This document shows positions 16,972 to 25,508 of a DNA stretch of 64,000 nt, piece by piece. The stretch covers positions 1 to 64,000 of the forward strand of contig JAIESR010000106.1 of assembly GCA_019745775.1 (NCBI GenBank), given 5' to 3'. Position numbers and translations under genes: made by a program. The DNA comes from Xanthobacteraceae bacterium (lineage in GTDB: Bacteria; Pseudomonadota; Alphaproteobacteria; Rhizobiales; Xanthobacteraceae). Below the pieces are notes generated by a model. It ran no database searches and was not told where the DNA came from. It saw only the letters and a program-made list of their open reading frames with translations. The stretch's first letter is position 1. Each line of letters opens with the position of its first letter.

Positions 16972-17661
16972 TTATTGGCTCGGCGTGGGACGGAACGTCG
17001 GAGCGCCACCAGGCGCCGGCGCCGAAGCGGGTCCGCCAGGGCCGGGGCCTGCGCCAGGACCCGGTCCAGACGCAGGTCCGCCGGGACCAAAAGACGGGCC
17101 GCCCGGCCCCTGCGGCGAGCCGGCAAACGGATCGCCCTGCGGACGGTTCTTGCGCGCCGCGTCGGCGGCCCGCTGGCAGTTGAGCATCTCCTGTACGGCG
17201 GCATTGGTTCCGTGCAGCGGCAGCGACGTCACGACGTCGCCTTGGTAGAAGATCGTCATGTTGTTGCGCCGCGCCAGTTCGACCAGGAAGCGTGCGCGAT
17301 CGAACGACAGATAGAGAAACACCATCTCGCCGCTGCCGATCCGCCGCGCCGTGGCGCGCCCTCGCCACGGCGAATTGCTGTCGAAGCGGATGGCAAGATC
17401 GTATTGATTGCCGACCTCCAGCGAGCGCCAAGCCTCGTTGCCGACCATGACGTAGCCGTTGCCGTTCTGCTGATCGATGCCGATCCGGAGCACGGTGCCG
17501 CGCGTATAGCTGCCGACCAGGAAGCAACCGAAGCCGAGGCTCGCGTCGACGCGAATCTGCCATTGGCCGACGGTGCGCCACAGCGGCGTGTCCTGGGCGA
17601 ACGCGGCGGACGGCGTGAAGCAGCTCAATCCGCACGCCAGCAGCAACAACCTGCGCAACAT
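16972..17661 (-). CDS. Secreted protein of unknown function with Gly/Pro-rich tail
   Basis: 229 residues from ATG 17661. A cleavable signal peptide (MLRRLLLLACGLSCFTPSAAFA, predicted cut near AFA-QD) is followed by a beta-rich domain (about 25-165). The domain has WQIRVDASLGFGCF, MVFLYLSFDRARFLVELA and a Cys pair. The last 60 residues are low complexity (PGGPSFGPGGPASGPGPG-like), probably disordered. The domain resembles common periplasmic hypothetical proteins of Bradyrhizobium-type bacteria, without a known role. Confidence 0.7.
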   Translation of the reverse strand: MLRRLLLLACGLSCFTPSAAFAQDTPLWRTVGQWQIRVDASLGFGCFLVGSYTRGTVLRIGIDQQNGNGYVMVGNEAWRSLEVGNQYDLAIRFDSNSPWRGRATARRIGSGEMVFLYLSFDRARFLVELARRNNMTIFYQGDVVTSLPLHGTNAAVQEMLNCQRAADAARKNRPQGDPFAGSPQGPGGPSFGPGGPASGPGPGAGPGPGGPASAPAPGGAPTFRPTPSQ

Positions 17662-17728
17662 TGCTGTCCCCACAGCCGAGATTACCCGGCGCAGGCTAGC
17701 ATGGTGGTATTGTCGGCGGTAGTTCGCC

Positions 17729-19132
17729 TCATCCCGCCAGCGCTGCCAGGATCCGCGCCCAGCTCCGCGTTCCCTTGTGGAACGACGTGAGGTCGTACTT
17801 CTCGTTCGGCGAATGCACGCGGTCGTCGTCGAGCGCGAAGCCGACCATGATGGTGTCCATGCCGAGCACGCGCTTGAAGTCGCCGACGATCGGGATCGAG
17901 CCGCCCTCGCCCACCGTCACTGCGGTCTTGCCCCACTCCGCCTTCAGCGCCGCCCGCGCTTTCACCAGCGCAGGGTTATCGAACGGCAACTGGATCGCCG
18001 GCGCAAGACCATAGTTGGTGAACGCGACCTTGGCGTCCTTCGGCAGCCGCGCCCGCACGAATTTGCGGAACGCGTCCTGGATCTTCTTCGGGTTCTGGTC
18101 GCCGACCAGGCGGAACGACACCTTGGCGGTGGCCTGCGCCGGCAGCACGGTCTTGGCGCCCTCGCCGGTGTAGCCGCCGATCATGCCGTTGATCTCGGCG
18201 GTCGGGCGCGTCGAAATCTGCTCGAGCAGCATGCGGTTCTTCTCGCCGGCTGGAATCTTCAGACCGACGCCGCCGAGGAACTCCTTGGGCGTGAGCTTGA
18301 GCTTCTTGAGCTCGGCCTTGATGTTCTTCGGCAACTCCTTCACACCGTCGTAGAATCCGGGGATCGTCACCTTGCCGTTCTTGTCGTGCATGGCGCCGAG
18401 GATCTGCGACAGGACGCGCAGCGGATTCTGTGCGGCGCCGCCGAACAGGCCTGAGTGCAGGTCGCGGTCGGCGCAGGTGACCCTGACCTCCTCATAGACG
18501 AGACCACGCAGCGACGTGGTGATCGCCGGCGTCTTGGCGTCCCACATGCTGGTGTCGCAGACGAGCGCAAAGTCCTGCTTCAGTTCCGCCGCGTTGTTCT
18601 TGACGAAATCGAACAGATGCGCGGACCCGCACTCCTCCTCGCCTTCGATCAGCATGGTGATAGAGAGCGGCAGCTCGCCGGTAACGGCCTTGAACGCGCG
18701 CAGCGCCTCCACGAACGTCATGACCTGGCCCTTGTCGTCGCAGGCCCCGCGCGCCACGATGATCTTGCGCCCGTCGGCCGTGGTGGCGAGCCGCGGCTCG
18801 AACGGCGGGGTCTCCCACAGCGCCAGCGGATCGACGGGCTGCACATCGTAGTGGCCGTAGAACAGCACATGCGGCGCCTTGCCGTTGGCGGCGCCATTCA
18901 CCTTGGCGACCACCGCGGGGTGCCCGCCGGTCGGACGCAGCGAGGCGTCGAAGCCGAGGCTCGCCAGATCCTTCGCCACGAATTCCGCGGCCGCCTTGCA
19001 TTGCGGCGCATAGGCCGGATCGGTCGAGACCGACTGGATCCTCAGGAAGTCGAACAGCCGTCCCACGCTGTTGTCGAGCTCGGCATCGATGCGGTCAAGC
19101 ACGTCGGGCAAAGCGGCGGTTGGCGTCGGCAT
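17729..19132 (-). CDS. M20 family metallopeptidase (dipeptidase)
   Basis: 467 residues, the usual length for M20 dipeptidases of the ArgE/DapE/CNDP group. The di-zinc site is visible in order: FYGHYDVQP (His and the catalytic Asp), GACDDKGQ (bridging Asp), EGEEECGS (general-base Glu and ligand), CDTSMWD and, near the C terminus, VHSPNEKYDL (His). The lid domain lies at about 205-350. It should hydrolyse dipeptides or N-acyl amino acids in the cytoplasm; exact substrate unknown. ATG 19132 is 16 bp after the stop of the amidohydrolase gene, so the two are probably co-transcribed. Confidence 0.92.
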   Translation of the reverse strand: MPTPTAALPDVLDRIDAELDNSVGRLFDFLRIQSVSTDPAYAPQCKAAAEFVAKDLASLGFDASLRPTGGHPAVVAKVNGAANGKAPHVLFYGHYDVQPVDPLALWETPPFEPRLATTADGRKIIVARGACDDKGQVMTFVEALRAFKAVTGELPLSITMLIEGEEECGSAHLFDFVKNNAAELKQDFALVCDTSMWDAKTPAITTSLRGLVYEEVRVTCADRDLHSGLFGGAAQNPLRVLSQILGAMHDKNGKVTIPGFYDGVKELPKNIKAELKKLKLTPKEFLGGVGLKIPAGEKNRMLLEQISTRPTAEINGMIGGYTGEGAKTVLPAQATAKVSFRLVGDQNPKKIQDAFRKFVRARLPKDAKVAFTNYGLAPAIQLPFDNPALVKARAALKAEWGKTAVTVGEGGSIPIVGDFKRVLGMDTIMVGFALDDDRVHSPNEKYDLTSFHKGTRSWARILAALAG

Positions 19133-19148
19133 GGAGCTGCTCCTGCGG

Positions 19149-20087
19149 TCAGAGTTTCAGCAGCTTCTTCACATTGCCGGAAGCGATCTGCATCCGCTGC
19201 TGCTCGGTGATCGGCAGCGCATCGAGCCACTTCCGGCCGGGTTCGTTCTTCACATAGGGGTAATCGACCGAGAAGATGACCTTGTCGATGCCGAGCTCGT
19301 TGATCGAGCAGATGAGCGCATTGTCGGAGAACGCGCCGCTGGTGGTCACCCAGAAGTGCTGCTTCACGTAATCGGTGAAGCTCCGCGGCAGCTTGGCGTC
19401 GCGCGCGAGCGAGCGATCCATGCGCCATTGCAGGAACGGCAGCCCCTCGCCAAGATGGCCGATGATCACCTTGAGCTTCGGATAGGCATCGAGTACGCCG
19501 CCCACCACCAGCCGCGCCGCCATGGTCAGCACCTCGTTGCCGAAGCCGAGCGACGGCCCGATCAGGCTCGGATGGTCCTTGAAATAGGCGTCGATCACCG
19601 CCTGATGCGGCTTGGAGGGATGCAGGTAGACCGGGACGTCGAGCTTCTCGGCGCGCTCGAAGATCGGCCAGAAGAATTTCTCGTCGAGGAAGCGGCCCTT
19701 GCAGAGCCCCATGAACATCGCCCCCTTGAAGCCGAGCCTGGTGACCGCGCGCTCGAGCTCGTCGGCCGCCGCCTTGGGATCGGACACCGGCAGCGCCGCG
19801 AAGCCGGCGAAGCGGGTCGGGTTCTTGCTGATCTCACCATGGAGATAGTCGTTGGAGCGCTTGGCGAGCGGGATCGCCTTGTCCGGCTCCAGCTCGTGCA
19901 CCGCCGGCGCCGTCTCGGACAGCACCTGCATGTCGATGCCGGCCGCGTCCATCTCGGCAATGCGCAGCGCGCCGATGTCGTCGAGCCGTTTGCCATGCTC
20001 GGGATCGCGGATCAACCCCGCCGGCCGCAGGCCCTTCAATTCAGGCGTCCAGAAATGTTCTTCGATGGCGATGACGTTCAGCGGCAT
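19149..20087 (-). CDS. Amidohydrolase-2 family protein (ACMSD / resorcylate decarboxylase-like)
   Basis: 312 residues in the metal-dependent amidohydrolase TIM-barrel superfamily. The start IAIEEHFWTPE gives the Glu-x-His variant of the first metal motif used by gamma-resorcylate and 2,3-dihydroxybenzoate decarboxylases. YLHPSKP supplies a barrel His, KVIIGHLGEGLPFLQWRMDR another, and VIFSVDYPY the catalytic Asp. It is therefore probably a non-oxidative decarboxylase or hydratase of aromatic or related acids; substrate unknown. It precedes the M20 peptidase by 16 bp. A second member of the superfamily, Tat-exported, is at 26987-28078. Confidence 0.85.
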   Translation of the reverse strand: MPLNVIAIEEHFWTPELKGLRPAGLIRDPEHGKRLDDIGALRIAEMDAAGIDMQVLSETAPAVHELEPDKAIPLAKRSNDYLHGEISKNPTRFAGFAALPVSDPKAAADELERAVTRLGFKGAMFMGLCKGRFLDEKFFWPIFERAEKLDVPVYLHPSKPHQAVIDAYFKDHPSLIGPSLGFGNEVLTMAARLVVGGVLDAYPKLKVIIGHLGEGLPFLQWRMDRSLARDAKLPRSFTDYVKQHFWVTTSGAFSDNALICSINELGIDKVIFSVDYPYVKNEPGRKWLDALPITEQQRMQIASGNVKKLLKL

Positions 20088-20179
20088 GCGAGCGTTCCGT
20101 TATCAAATTGGTTAAGTTTGCAGGTGGACGTGAGCGCGGCCCGAGACGGCATGGCCGCGCATTTGGCGCGAGCGCCACG

Positions 20180-21826
20180 CTATCGGCGCAAGATCCCGCC
20201 GAGCGTGCCGCGCACGATGGCGCGGGCGATGGTGTTGCCCATGGAGCCGCCGACCGACTTGCCGATGCTGCCGGCGACGCCGCCGATCACGCGATTGGTG
20301 ACGGAGCGCGTGACCTCGCGCGCCACCCGCTGGGTCGGCGACAGCACCTGGCCGCGTGCACGGTTCATGCCGAACAGGTCGCCCAGCATCCCGCCGAGGT
20401 TGCCCAGAACGCCGCCCGTGGGGGCAGGCTCGCCCTGCGCGGTGCCGCCCGGAGCGTTGGCATCCTGGGTGCGGTTCTGCAGCTTCTCGAACGCGGAGTC
20501 CTGGTCGATCGTGGTGTCGTACTTGCCCTTGACCGGGCTCTTGGCGATGATCGCCTGGCGTTCCTGCGGCGTCACCGGACCGACGCGGGCGGACGGCGGG
20601 CGAACGAAACAGCGCTCGACCATCGACGGCGTGCCGTTACCTTCCAGGAATGACACCAGCGCCTCGCCTTTCCCGAGCTCGGTGATCACCGTGGCCGTAT
20701 CGAGGTCCGGATTTTGCCGGAACGTCTCGGCCGCCGCCCGCACCGCCTTCTGGTCGCGCGGCGTGAAGGCGCGCAGCGCATGCTGCACGCGGTTGCCGAG
20801 CTGCGCGGCGACCTTGTCCGGCACGTCGAGCGGGTTCTGGGTGACGAAATAGACGCCGACGCCCTTGGAGCGCACCAGCCGCACCACCTGCTCGATCTTG
20901 TCGAGCAGCGCCTTGGGCGCGTCGGTAAAGAGCAGATGCGCCTCGTCGAAGAAGAACACGAGTTTCGGTCTCAGCGGGTCGCCGACCTCGGGCAGCTCCT
21001 CGAACAGTTCGGAGAGCATCCAAAGCAGGAACGTCGCGTAGAGCCGCGGGTTCTGCATCAGCTTGTCGGCAGCGAGCAGATTGATCACCCCGCGGCCGTC
21101 GCGATCGGTGCGCATGAAGTCGTTGATGTCGAGTGCGGGCTCGCCGAAGAACTTGTCGGCGCCCTGGTTCTCGAGCACCAACAGCTGGCGCTGGATGCTG
21201 CCAATGGAGGCACCGGCGACGTTGCCGTACTGCTTCTGGATCTCCGCAGCCTGCTCCGAAACGAAGGCAAGCATGGCGCGCAAGTCCTTGAGATCAAGCA
21301 GCGCCAGCCCCTGATCGTCGGCGACGCGGAAGGCGATATTGAGCACGCCTTCCTGGGTCTCGTTCAGGTCGAGCAGCCGCGACAGCAGCAAGGGCCCCAT
21401 CTCGGCGACGGTGCAGCGGATCGGGTGGCCCTGCTCGCCGTAGAGGTCCCAAAACACCACCGGAAACTCGTCCGGCTGATATTCAATGCCCAGCTCCTTG
21501 GCGCGCTGGACGAAGGCCTCCTTGGGCTCGCCGACCGCCGCAATGCCGGAGAGGTCGCCTTTGATGTCGGCGGCGAACACCGGGACGCCGTTCCTCGAAA
21601 AGCCCTCGGCCAGAACCTGCAAGGTCACGGTCTTGCCGGTGCCGGTGGCGCCCGTAACCAAGCCATGCCGGTTGGCGAGCGCGAGCGTCAGATATTCGGG
21701 CTTCGTGCCCTTGCCGACAAAGATCGTCTTGCCGTCGTCAAGCACCACCGCCGGCGCGGCCGGCTTGGCCGCCGTTTTTGCCGCGGGTTTCGCACTCGAC
21801 TTTGATTTTGCGGTCGATTTCGCCAT
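20180..21826 (-). CDS. HerA-like helicase / DUF853 ATPase
   Basis: 548 residues. After an Ala/Lys-rich N terminus comes a FtsK/HerA-type P-loop domain. Walker A is [12 protein letters not shown] (about 58-69) and Walker B is [13 protein letters not shown] (about 290-302). A sensor-like motif [10 protein letters not shown] and an Arg-finger candidate [10 protein letters not shown] follow. The C-terminal part is Gly-rich and helical ([14 protein letters not shown]). DUF853 proteins are bacterial relatives of archaeal HerA with poorly known function; DNA translocation is inferred. No NurA-like nuclease is adjacent. The start at ATG 21826 is well supported by the basic leader typical of this group. 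Confidence 0.88.
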   Translation of the reverse strand: MAKSTAKSKSSAKPAAKTAAKPAAPAVVLDDGKTIFVGKGTKPEYLTLALANRHGLVTGATGTGKTVTLQVLAEGFSRNGVPVFAADIKGDLSGIAAVGEPKEAFVQRAKELGIEYQPDEFPVVFWDLYGEQGHPIRCTVAEMGPLLLSRLLDLNETQEGVLNIAFRVADDQGLALLDLKDLRAMLAFVSEQAAEIQKQYGNVAGASIGSIQRQLLVLENQGADKFFGEPALDINDFMRTDRDGRGVINLLAADKLMQNPRLYATFLLWMLSELFEELPEVGDPLRPKLVFFFDEAHLLFTDAPKALLDKIEQVVRLVRSKGVGVYFVTQNPLDVPDKVAAQLGNRVQHALRAFTPRDQKAVRAAAETFRQNPDLDTATVITELGKGEALVSFLEGNGTPSMVERCFVRPPSARVGPVTPQERQAIIAKSPVKGKYDTTIDQDSAFEKLQNRTQDANAPGGTAQGEPAPTGGVLGNLGGMLGDLFGMNRARGQVLSPTQRVAREVTRSVTNRVIGGVAGSIGKSVGGSMGNTIARAIVRGTLGGILRR

Positions 21827-21994
21827 GGATCATCCCTTCCGCCGCGCGGGTCGCTTCGGGGAGCATTGTCACAGCCCCGACGACGCGGTCAATCACCGAA
21901 ACCTGCGACAACACGATGGCAGCGGCGCGATTTCGATCGTCCACGCGCCCGGCGCTTTGCCGGAACGGCTGTATTGAGACCTTCCAGCGGCGTT

Positions 21995-22519
21995 CTATTG
22001 AAGCTTGAGCTTGCCGGCGCCGAGGAACGCGCCGCCGAGCGCACGGACGCCGGCAACGCCGCGCGTACGGGCGCGCAAGCTACGCCGCGGCTTGCCACCC
22101 GCTCTATTCGGCCGATACCCGGCCTGCAGCAGCGCGCCGATGCACCGATAAAGGATACGCGCCGACACGTCAGCCGGAATCACCGCATGGTAGCCCGCGT
22201 TGGCAGCAGCGCGCCGGACATACGGCGTCACCGCGTCGGCAAACAGCAGCGACGGCACGCGGCCGCGGCCCGGCGCGTCGGACCAGGCGTCCCAGCCCGG
22301 TTTCTCGTCAGGCACCTCGCGCGGCAACACCACCAGGCAAGCATCGACGCCGCCTGCATCGCACAATGCGTGCGCAGCCGTCATTTCGCTAACGCAGCAA
22401 ATGTCCGCCATGCCCATACGAGCAAGCACGCCTAAGAATGGACGGCTGCCATCCGCGACGAGGACGACGCGTGCAGACGTGAAACGAACCGGTAAGCCGC
22501 GGCTCAACGCAACCACCAT
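21995..22519 (-). CDS. Conserved hypothetical protein, possibly degenerate receiver-like
   Basis: 174 residues. The N-terminal 125 residues alternate beta and alpha in the manner of a response-regulator receiver (ARVVLVADGSRPFLGVLARM, ACLVVLPREVP, PSLLFADAVTPYVRRAA). No conserved phospho-accepting Asp with the expected neighbours can be placed with confidence. The C terminus is basic (KPRRSLRARTRG). I recognise it as a conserved rhizobial hypothetical without a function. ATG at 22519. It is divergent from the DUF2267 gene across a region with a palindrome. Confidence 0.6.
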   Translation of the reverse strand: MVVALSRGLPVRFTSARVVLVADGSRPFLGVLARMGMADICCVSEMTAAHALCDAGGVDACLVVLPREVPDEKPGWDAWSDAPGRGRVPSLLFADAVTPYVRRAAANAGYHAVIPADVSARILYRCIGALLQAGYRPNRAGGKPRRSLRARTRGVAGVRALGGAFLGAGKLKLQ

Positions 22520-22654
22520 TAAAAAGTGCTGGCCGAACGATCATAGGCGCGAATGCAGCGCCGATGTTGGTATGGGCGTAATGTACGACGCATGTTCGCG
22601 TTTCGTTTATCAATCTGGTTAGCGCGCGCACTCACGAGCACCTCATGCGGCCTT

Positions 22655-22676
22655 CGCTAACGCGTTGTCGTTAGCG
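22655..22676. promoter_or_regulatory. Operator-like perfect inverted repeat
   Basis: CGCTAACG (22655-22662) and CGTTAGCG (22669-22676) are exact reverse complements separated by 6 bp. They sit in the divergent region between 22519 (minus) and 22806 (plus). The size and spacing suit a dimeric repressor or activator. The regulator is unknown. Confidence 0.4.
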
Positions 22677-22805
22677 GTGAAGTTCGCAAGGTGATGCAAA
22701 GATGCAACGCTGTTGCGACTTCGCGCTTTGACCGCGTTGTTTTACCCGTCGCTACAGGACAATATATGGTTAACCTGCCACGAGCGTGGGGCTGGTGAGG
22801 GGCAG

Positions 22806-23171
22806 ATGGACGAATTGATCGGGCGCCTTGTCGCCAACGTCGGCGTTGACAAAGCAACCGCGGCAACGGCCGTAGGCATCATTCTGCAATTCCTCGCCAA
22901 GGAAGGCCCTGCGGACAAGGTCCAGCAGTTGATCAGCGCGCTGCCCGGCGCGGCAGAGGCAATCGAAAGCGCGCCAAAGGATTCCAGTTCAGGCGGAATT
23001 TTCGGCGGCGGCATCATGGCCGCCGGCACCCGCATGATGGCCGCCGGACTGAGCATGGGCCAAGTCCAGGCTGTCACCCGTGAGACCATTCAGTACGCGA
23101 GAGAAAAGCTCGGGGAGGACGCAGTCGGCGAGCTCGTCGGCGCGATCCCCGGACTCGGCCAGTTCGTCTGA
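22806..23171 (+). CDS. DUF2267-like small protein (121 aa)
   Basis: Begins at ATG 22806 (MDELIGRLVANVGVDKATA) with GAGGGG just upstream. Helical N-terminal half (LQFLAKEGPADKVQQLISAL), a Gly/Ser hinge, then GIMAAGTRMMAAGLSMGQVQ and a C-terminal helix (REKLGEDAVGELVGAIPGLG). The family is widespread and unassigned. An upstream in-frame extension to 22713 has no family support. It precedes the DUF4332 gene by 45 bp and is probably co-transcribed with it. Confidence 0.8.
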   Translation: MDELIGRLVANVGVDKATAATAVGIILQFLAKEGPADKVQQLISALPGAAEAIESAPKDSSSGGIFGGGIMAAGTRMMAAGLSMGQVQAVTRETIQYAREKLGEDAVGELVGAIPGLGQFV

Positions 23172-23216
23172 CGCGGGGGCGCAGGCGGACGGTTGGGGGG
23201 AGTCGAGGAGAAATCG

Positions 23217-23630
23217 ATGTCGTATCCGCTCACCCACATCGAGGGGCTCGATGTGGACGAGATCAGGTCGCTCAAAGCCATCGGCATCCGCACCACCGAG
23301 CGGTTGCTCGAGGACGCAAAAAGCCCGAGGGGCCGTGCGCTCATCTCGGCCAAGACGGCGATCAGCGAAAAGCGGCTGCTGATGTTCGCCAACGCCTGCG
23401 ACCATCTGCGCATCAAAGGCATGGGGCCGGGCTACGTCGTGCTGCTGCGCGAGGTCGGCGTCGATACGGTGCGGGAGCTGCGCTATCGCAAGCCGGAGAA
23501 CCTGGTCAGCGCCATGGCCGAGGCCAACCGGAAGAAGAAGCTGGTCCGCCTGCTGCCGTCGCAGAAGCTGGTCATCCGCTGGATCGACCACGCCAAGAAG
23601 CTCGCGCTCAAGATCTCCTATAAGAAGTAA
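23217..23630 (+). CDS. DUF4332 helix-hairpin-helix protein
   Basis: 137 residues from ATG 23217 (MSYPLTHIEGLDVDEIRSL). Two helix-hairpin-helix-like units can be read: IEGLDVDEIRSLKAIGIRTT and IKGMGPGYVVLLREVGVDTV. These are typical non-specific DNA-binding or protein-contact motifs. The C terminus is strongly basic and helical (ANRKKKLVRLLPSQK). DUF4332 function is unknown; nucleic-acid binding is inferred. It lies between the DUF2267-like gene and the folate operon. Confidence 0.82.
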   Translation: MSYPLTHIEGLDVDEIRSLKAIGIRTTERLLEDAKSPRGRALISAKTAISEKRLLMFANACDHLRIKGMGPGYVVLLREVGVDTVRELRYRKPENLVSAMAEANRKKKLVRLLPSQKLVIRWIDHAKKLALKISYKK

Positions 23631-23665
23631 GCTGCTGGTGTTGTTGAGATTGCGCGCCCCGCGCA

Positions 23666-23684
23666 GCATGGCGGTCCGCCATGC
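23666..23684. terminator. Inverted repeat between DUF4332 gene and folP
   Basis: A perfect 8-bp stem, GCATGGCG (23666-23673) and CGCCATGC (23677-23684), with a 3-nt loop, 36 bp after the DUF4332 stop. It has no T-tract, so it may be a weak terminator, an mRNA-stability hairpin or an operator. Confidence 0.35.
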
Positions 23685-23733
23685 AAGGCTCCTGCCTTGA
23701 CTCCCCTCCCCGCGCTGGCTCAAAGCGATCCAC

Positions 23734-24600
23734 ATGAGCCAAGTCCATCCACCGGGTTTCAAAGCGACGCGCGCCACCGACGGCGCGCAGCAGCCGCTGG
23801 CCCGGCTGCTGACGCTCGGCCGGCCGGTGGTGATGGGCGTGCTGAACGTGACGCCGGACTCGTTCTCGGACGGTGGCCACTTCTTCGACCCGGAGCGCGC
23901 CATCGCCCATGCCAGGCAGCTGGTGGCGGAGGGCGCCGATATCCTCGACATCGGCGCGGAATCGACCCGCCCTTATGGCGGTGCGGTCGCGGTGTCGGCC
24001 GACGAGGAAATGCGCCGGCTCGCGCCGATCCTGCCGGCTGTGCTCGACCTCGGCATTCCGGTATCGATCGACACCATGAAGGCCAGCGTCGCGGCCTGGG
24101 CGCTCGATGCCGGCGCGGCCATCGCCAACGACGTCTGGGGCCTGCAGCGCGACCCTGATATGGCGCGCGAGGTCGCGGCGCGCGGCGTGCCGGTCATCGT
24201 CATGCACAATCGCGAGGCGGCCGACCCGGCGATCGACATCATGGCCGATATCGCCGCGTTCTTCTCCCGTTCGCTCGCGATGGCGGAGCGCGCCGGCATC
24301 GCACGCGACCGGATCGTCCTCGATCCCGGCATCGGCTTCGGCAAGACGCCGGAGCAGAGCATCATCGCCCTCGCCCGGCTCGCCGAATTGAAATCATTCG
24401 GGCTCCCGCTGCTGGTCGGCGCTTCGCGCAAGCGCTTCATCGATTTGGTGTCCCCCGCCCCGCCCGACCGCCGCGTTGGCGGCTCGATCGCCAGTCACCT
24501 GATCGCGGTCGCGAGCGGAGCGGCGATCGTGCGCGTCCACGACGTCGCCGAGACCGTGCAGGCGCTCAGGGTCGCCGCCGCCATCGAGGGAGCGAAATGA
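23734..24600 (+). CDS. folP: Dihydropteroate synthase
   Basis: 288 residues; condenses p-aminobenzoate with 6-hydroxymethyl-7,8-dihydropterin diphosphate in folate synthesis. Visible motifs are VMGVLNVTPDSFSDGG (pterin and diphosphate site), DILDIGAESTRPYG, SIDTMKA, ANDVWG, VLDPGIGFGKT and LLVGASRKRFI near the end. The protein is cytoplasmic and the length is normal. Its stop overlaps the folB start by 4 bases (ATGA, 24597-24600), giving a coupled folP-folB-folK operon. Confidence 0.97.
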   Translation: MSQVHPPGFKATRATDGAQQPLARLLTLGRPVVMGVLNVTPDSFSDGGHFFDPERAIAHARQLVAEGADILDIGAESTRPYGGAVAVSADEEMRRLAPILPAVLDLGIPVSIDTMKASVAAWALDAGAAIANDVWGLQRDPDMAREVAARGVPVIVMHNREAADPAIDIMADIAAFFSRSLAMAERAGIARDRIVLDPGIGFGKTPEQSIIALARLAELKSFGLPLLVGASRKRFIDLVSPAPPDRRVGGSIASHLIAVASGAAIVRVHDVAETVQALRVAAAIEGAK

Positions 24601-24962
24601 CGGATTCCGTCTACGTCACCGGGCTGGCGCTGCACGCCTTCCACGGCGTGATGGAGCACGAGGCCACGGTCGGGCAGACGTTCTATATCGACCTCGTGCT
24701 CGATATCGATCTCTCGCAGGCGTCGCGCTCCGACAAGATCGCCGACACCGTCGGCTACGACCATGTGGTCGACGTCGCGACCCGCGTCTTTTGCGGCCAG
24801 CGCTACCGGCTGGTCGAGGCCGCCGCCGGGGCGATCGCCGAGGCCGTACTCTTGAGCTTCCCCGCGGTCACGTCGGTGCGGGTGACGGTGCACAAGCCGC
24901 ATGCCCCGATTGCCGCGACGTTCTCGAACGTCGGCGTGACGATCGTCCGCAAACGGTCCTAG
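24597..24962 (+). CDS. folB: Dihydroneopterin aldolase
   Basis: 121 residues; cleaves dihydroneopterin to 6-hydroxymethyldihydropterin and glycolaldehyde. Family features are VYVTGLALHAFHGVMEHEA (catalytic Glu), VGQTFYIDLVLDIDL, a conserved TVGYDHVVD tract and VRVTVHKPHAPI (Lys). The ATG overlaps the folP stop; the stop is 2 bp before folK. Short, acidic and cytoplasmic as expected for this octameric enzyme. Confidence 0.95.
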   Translation: MTDSVYVTGLALHAFHGVMEHEATVGQTFYIDLVLDIDLSQASRSDKIADTVGYDHVVDVATRVFCGQRYRLVEAAAGAIAEAVLLSFPAVTSVRVTVHKPHAPIAATFSNVGVTIVRKRS

Positions 24963-24964
24963 CA

Positions 24965-25453
24965 ATGCCTGAAGTGTTGATCGCGCTCGGTGGCAATGTC
25001 GGCGATGTGCGCGACACGCTCCGCGAGGCGCTCGCGATGCTCGACCGCGGCCCCGGCGTGAAAGTGATCAGGCGCTCGCCTTCGTATCTGACCCCAGCCT
25101 GGGGCGTGAAGGACCAGCCGCCCTTCATCAATTGCTGCGCCGTCATCGAAACCACGCTGAGTCCTCATGACCTGTTGAAGCGCGTGCAGGACGTCGAAGG
25201 TGCTTTCGGCCGCGACCGCACCAACGAGCGCCGGTGGGGTCCTCGCAAGCTCGACATCGACATTGTCGCCTATGACGACCTCACCGTGAACGACGCCGAC
25301 CTGACCTTGCCGCACGCGCGGCTGTTCGAGCGCGCTTTCGTCCTGGTGCCGCTGGCCGACATCGCGGCGGATCGCGTCATCGCCGGCGTGAGCGTCAAGG
25401 ACGCCCTGGCCAAGGTCGACGCGACCGGCATCGAGCGGCTGCCGCCGCGCTGA
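24965..25453 (+). CDS. folK: 6-hydroxymethyl-7,8-dihydropterin pyrophosphokinase
   Basis: 162 residues; transfers pyrophosphate from ATP to hydroxymethyldihydropterin, supplying the FolP substrate. Hallmarks are IALGGNVGD at the N terminus, the SPSYLTPAWG segment, FINCCAVIET, the signature RWGPRKLDIDIVAYDD (Asp pair binding Mg-ATP), and LPHARLFERAFVLVPLAD. ATG at 24965, 2 bp after the folB stop. The frame extends further upstream inside folB but that is shadow. Confidence 0.96.
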   Translation: MPEVLIALGGNVGDVRDTLREALAMLDRGPGVKVIRRSPSYLTPAWGVKDQPPFINCCAVIETTLSPHDLLKRVQDVEGAFGRDRTNERRWGPRKLDIDIVAYDDLTVNDADLTLPHARLFERAFVLVPLADIAADRVIAGVSVKDALAKVDATGIERLPPR

Positions 25454-25508
25454 CGGTTGGCTGCCGCTTGGCGGCATGCCATTTTGTCCCAATGAACGAC
25501 TTTGTCCC

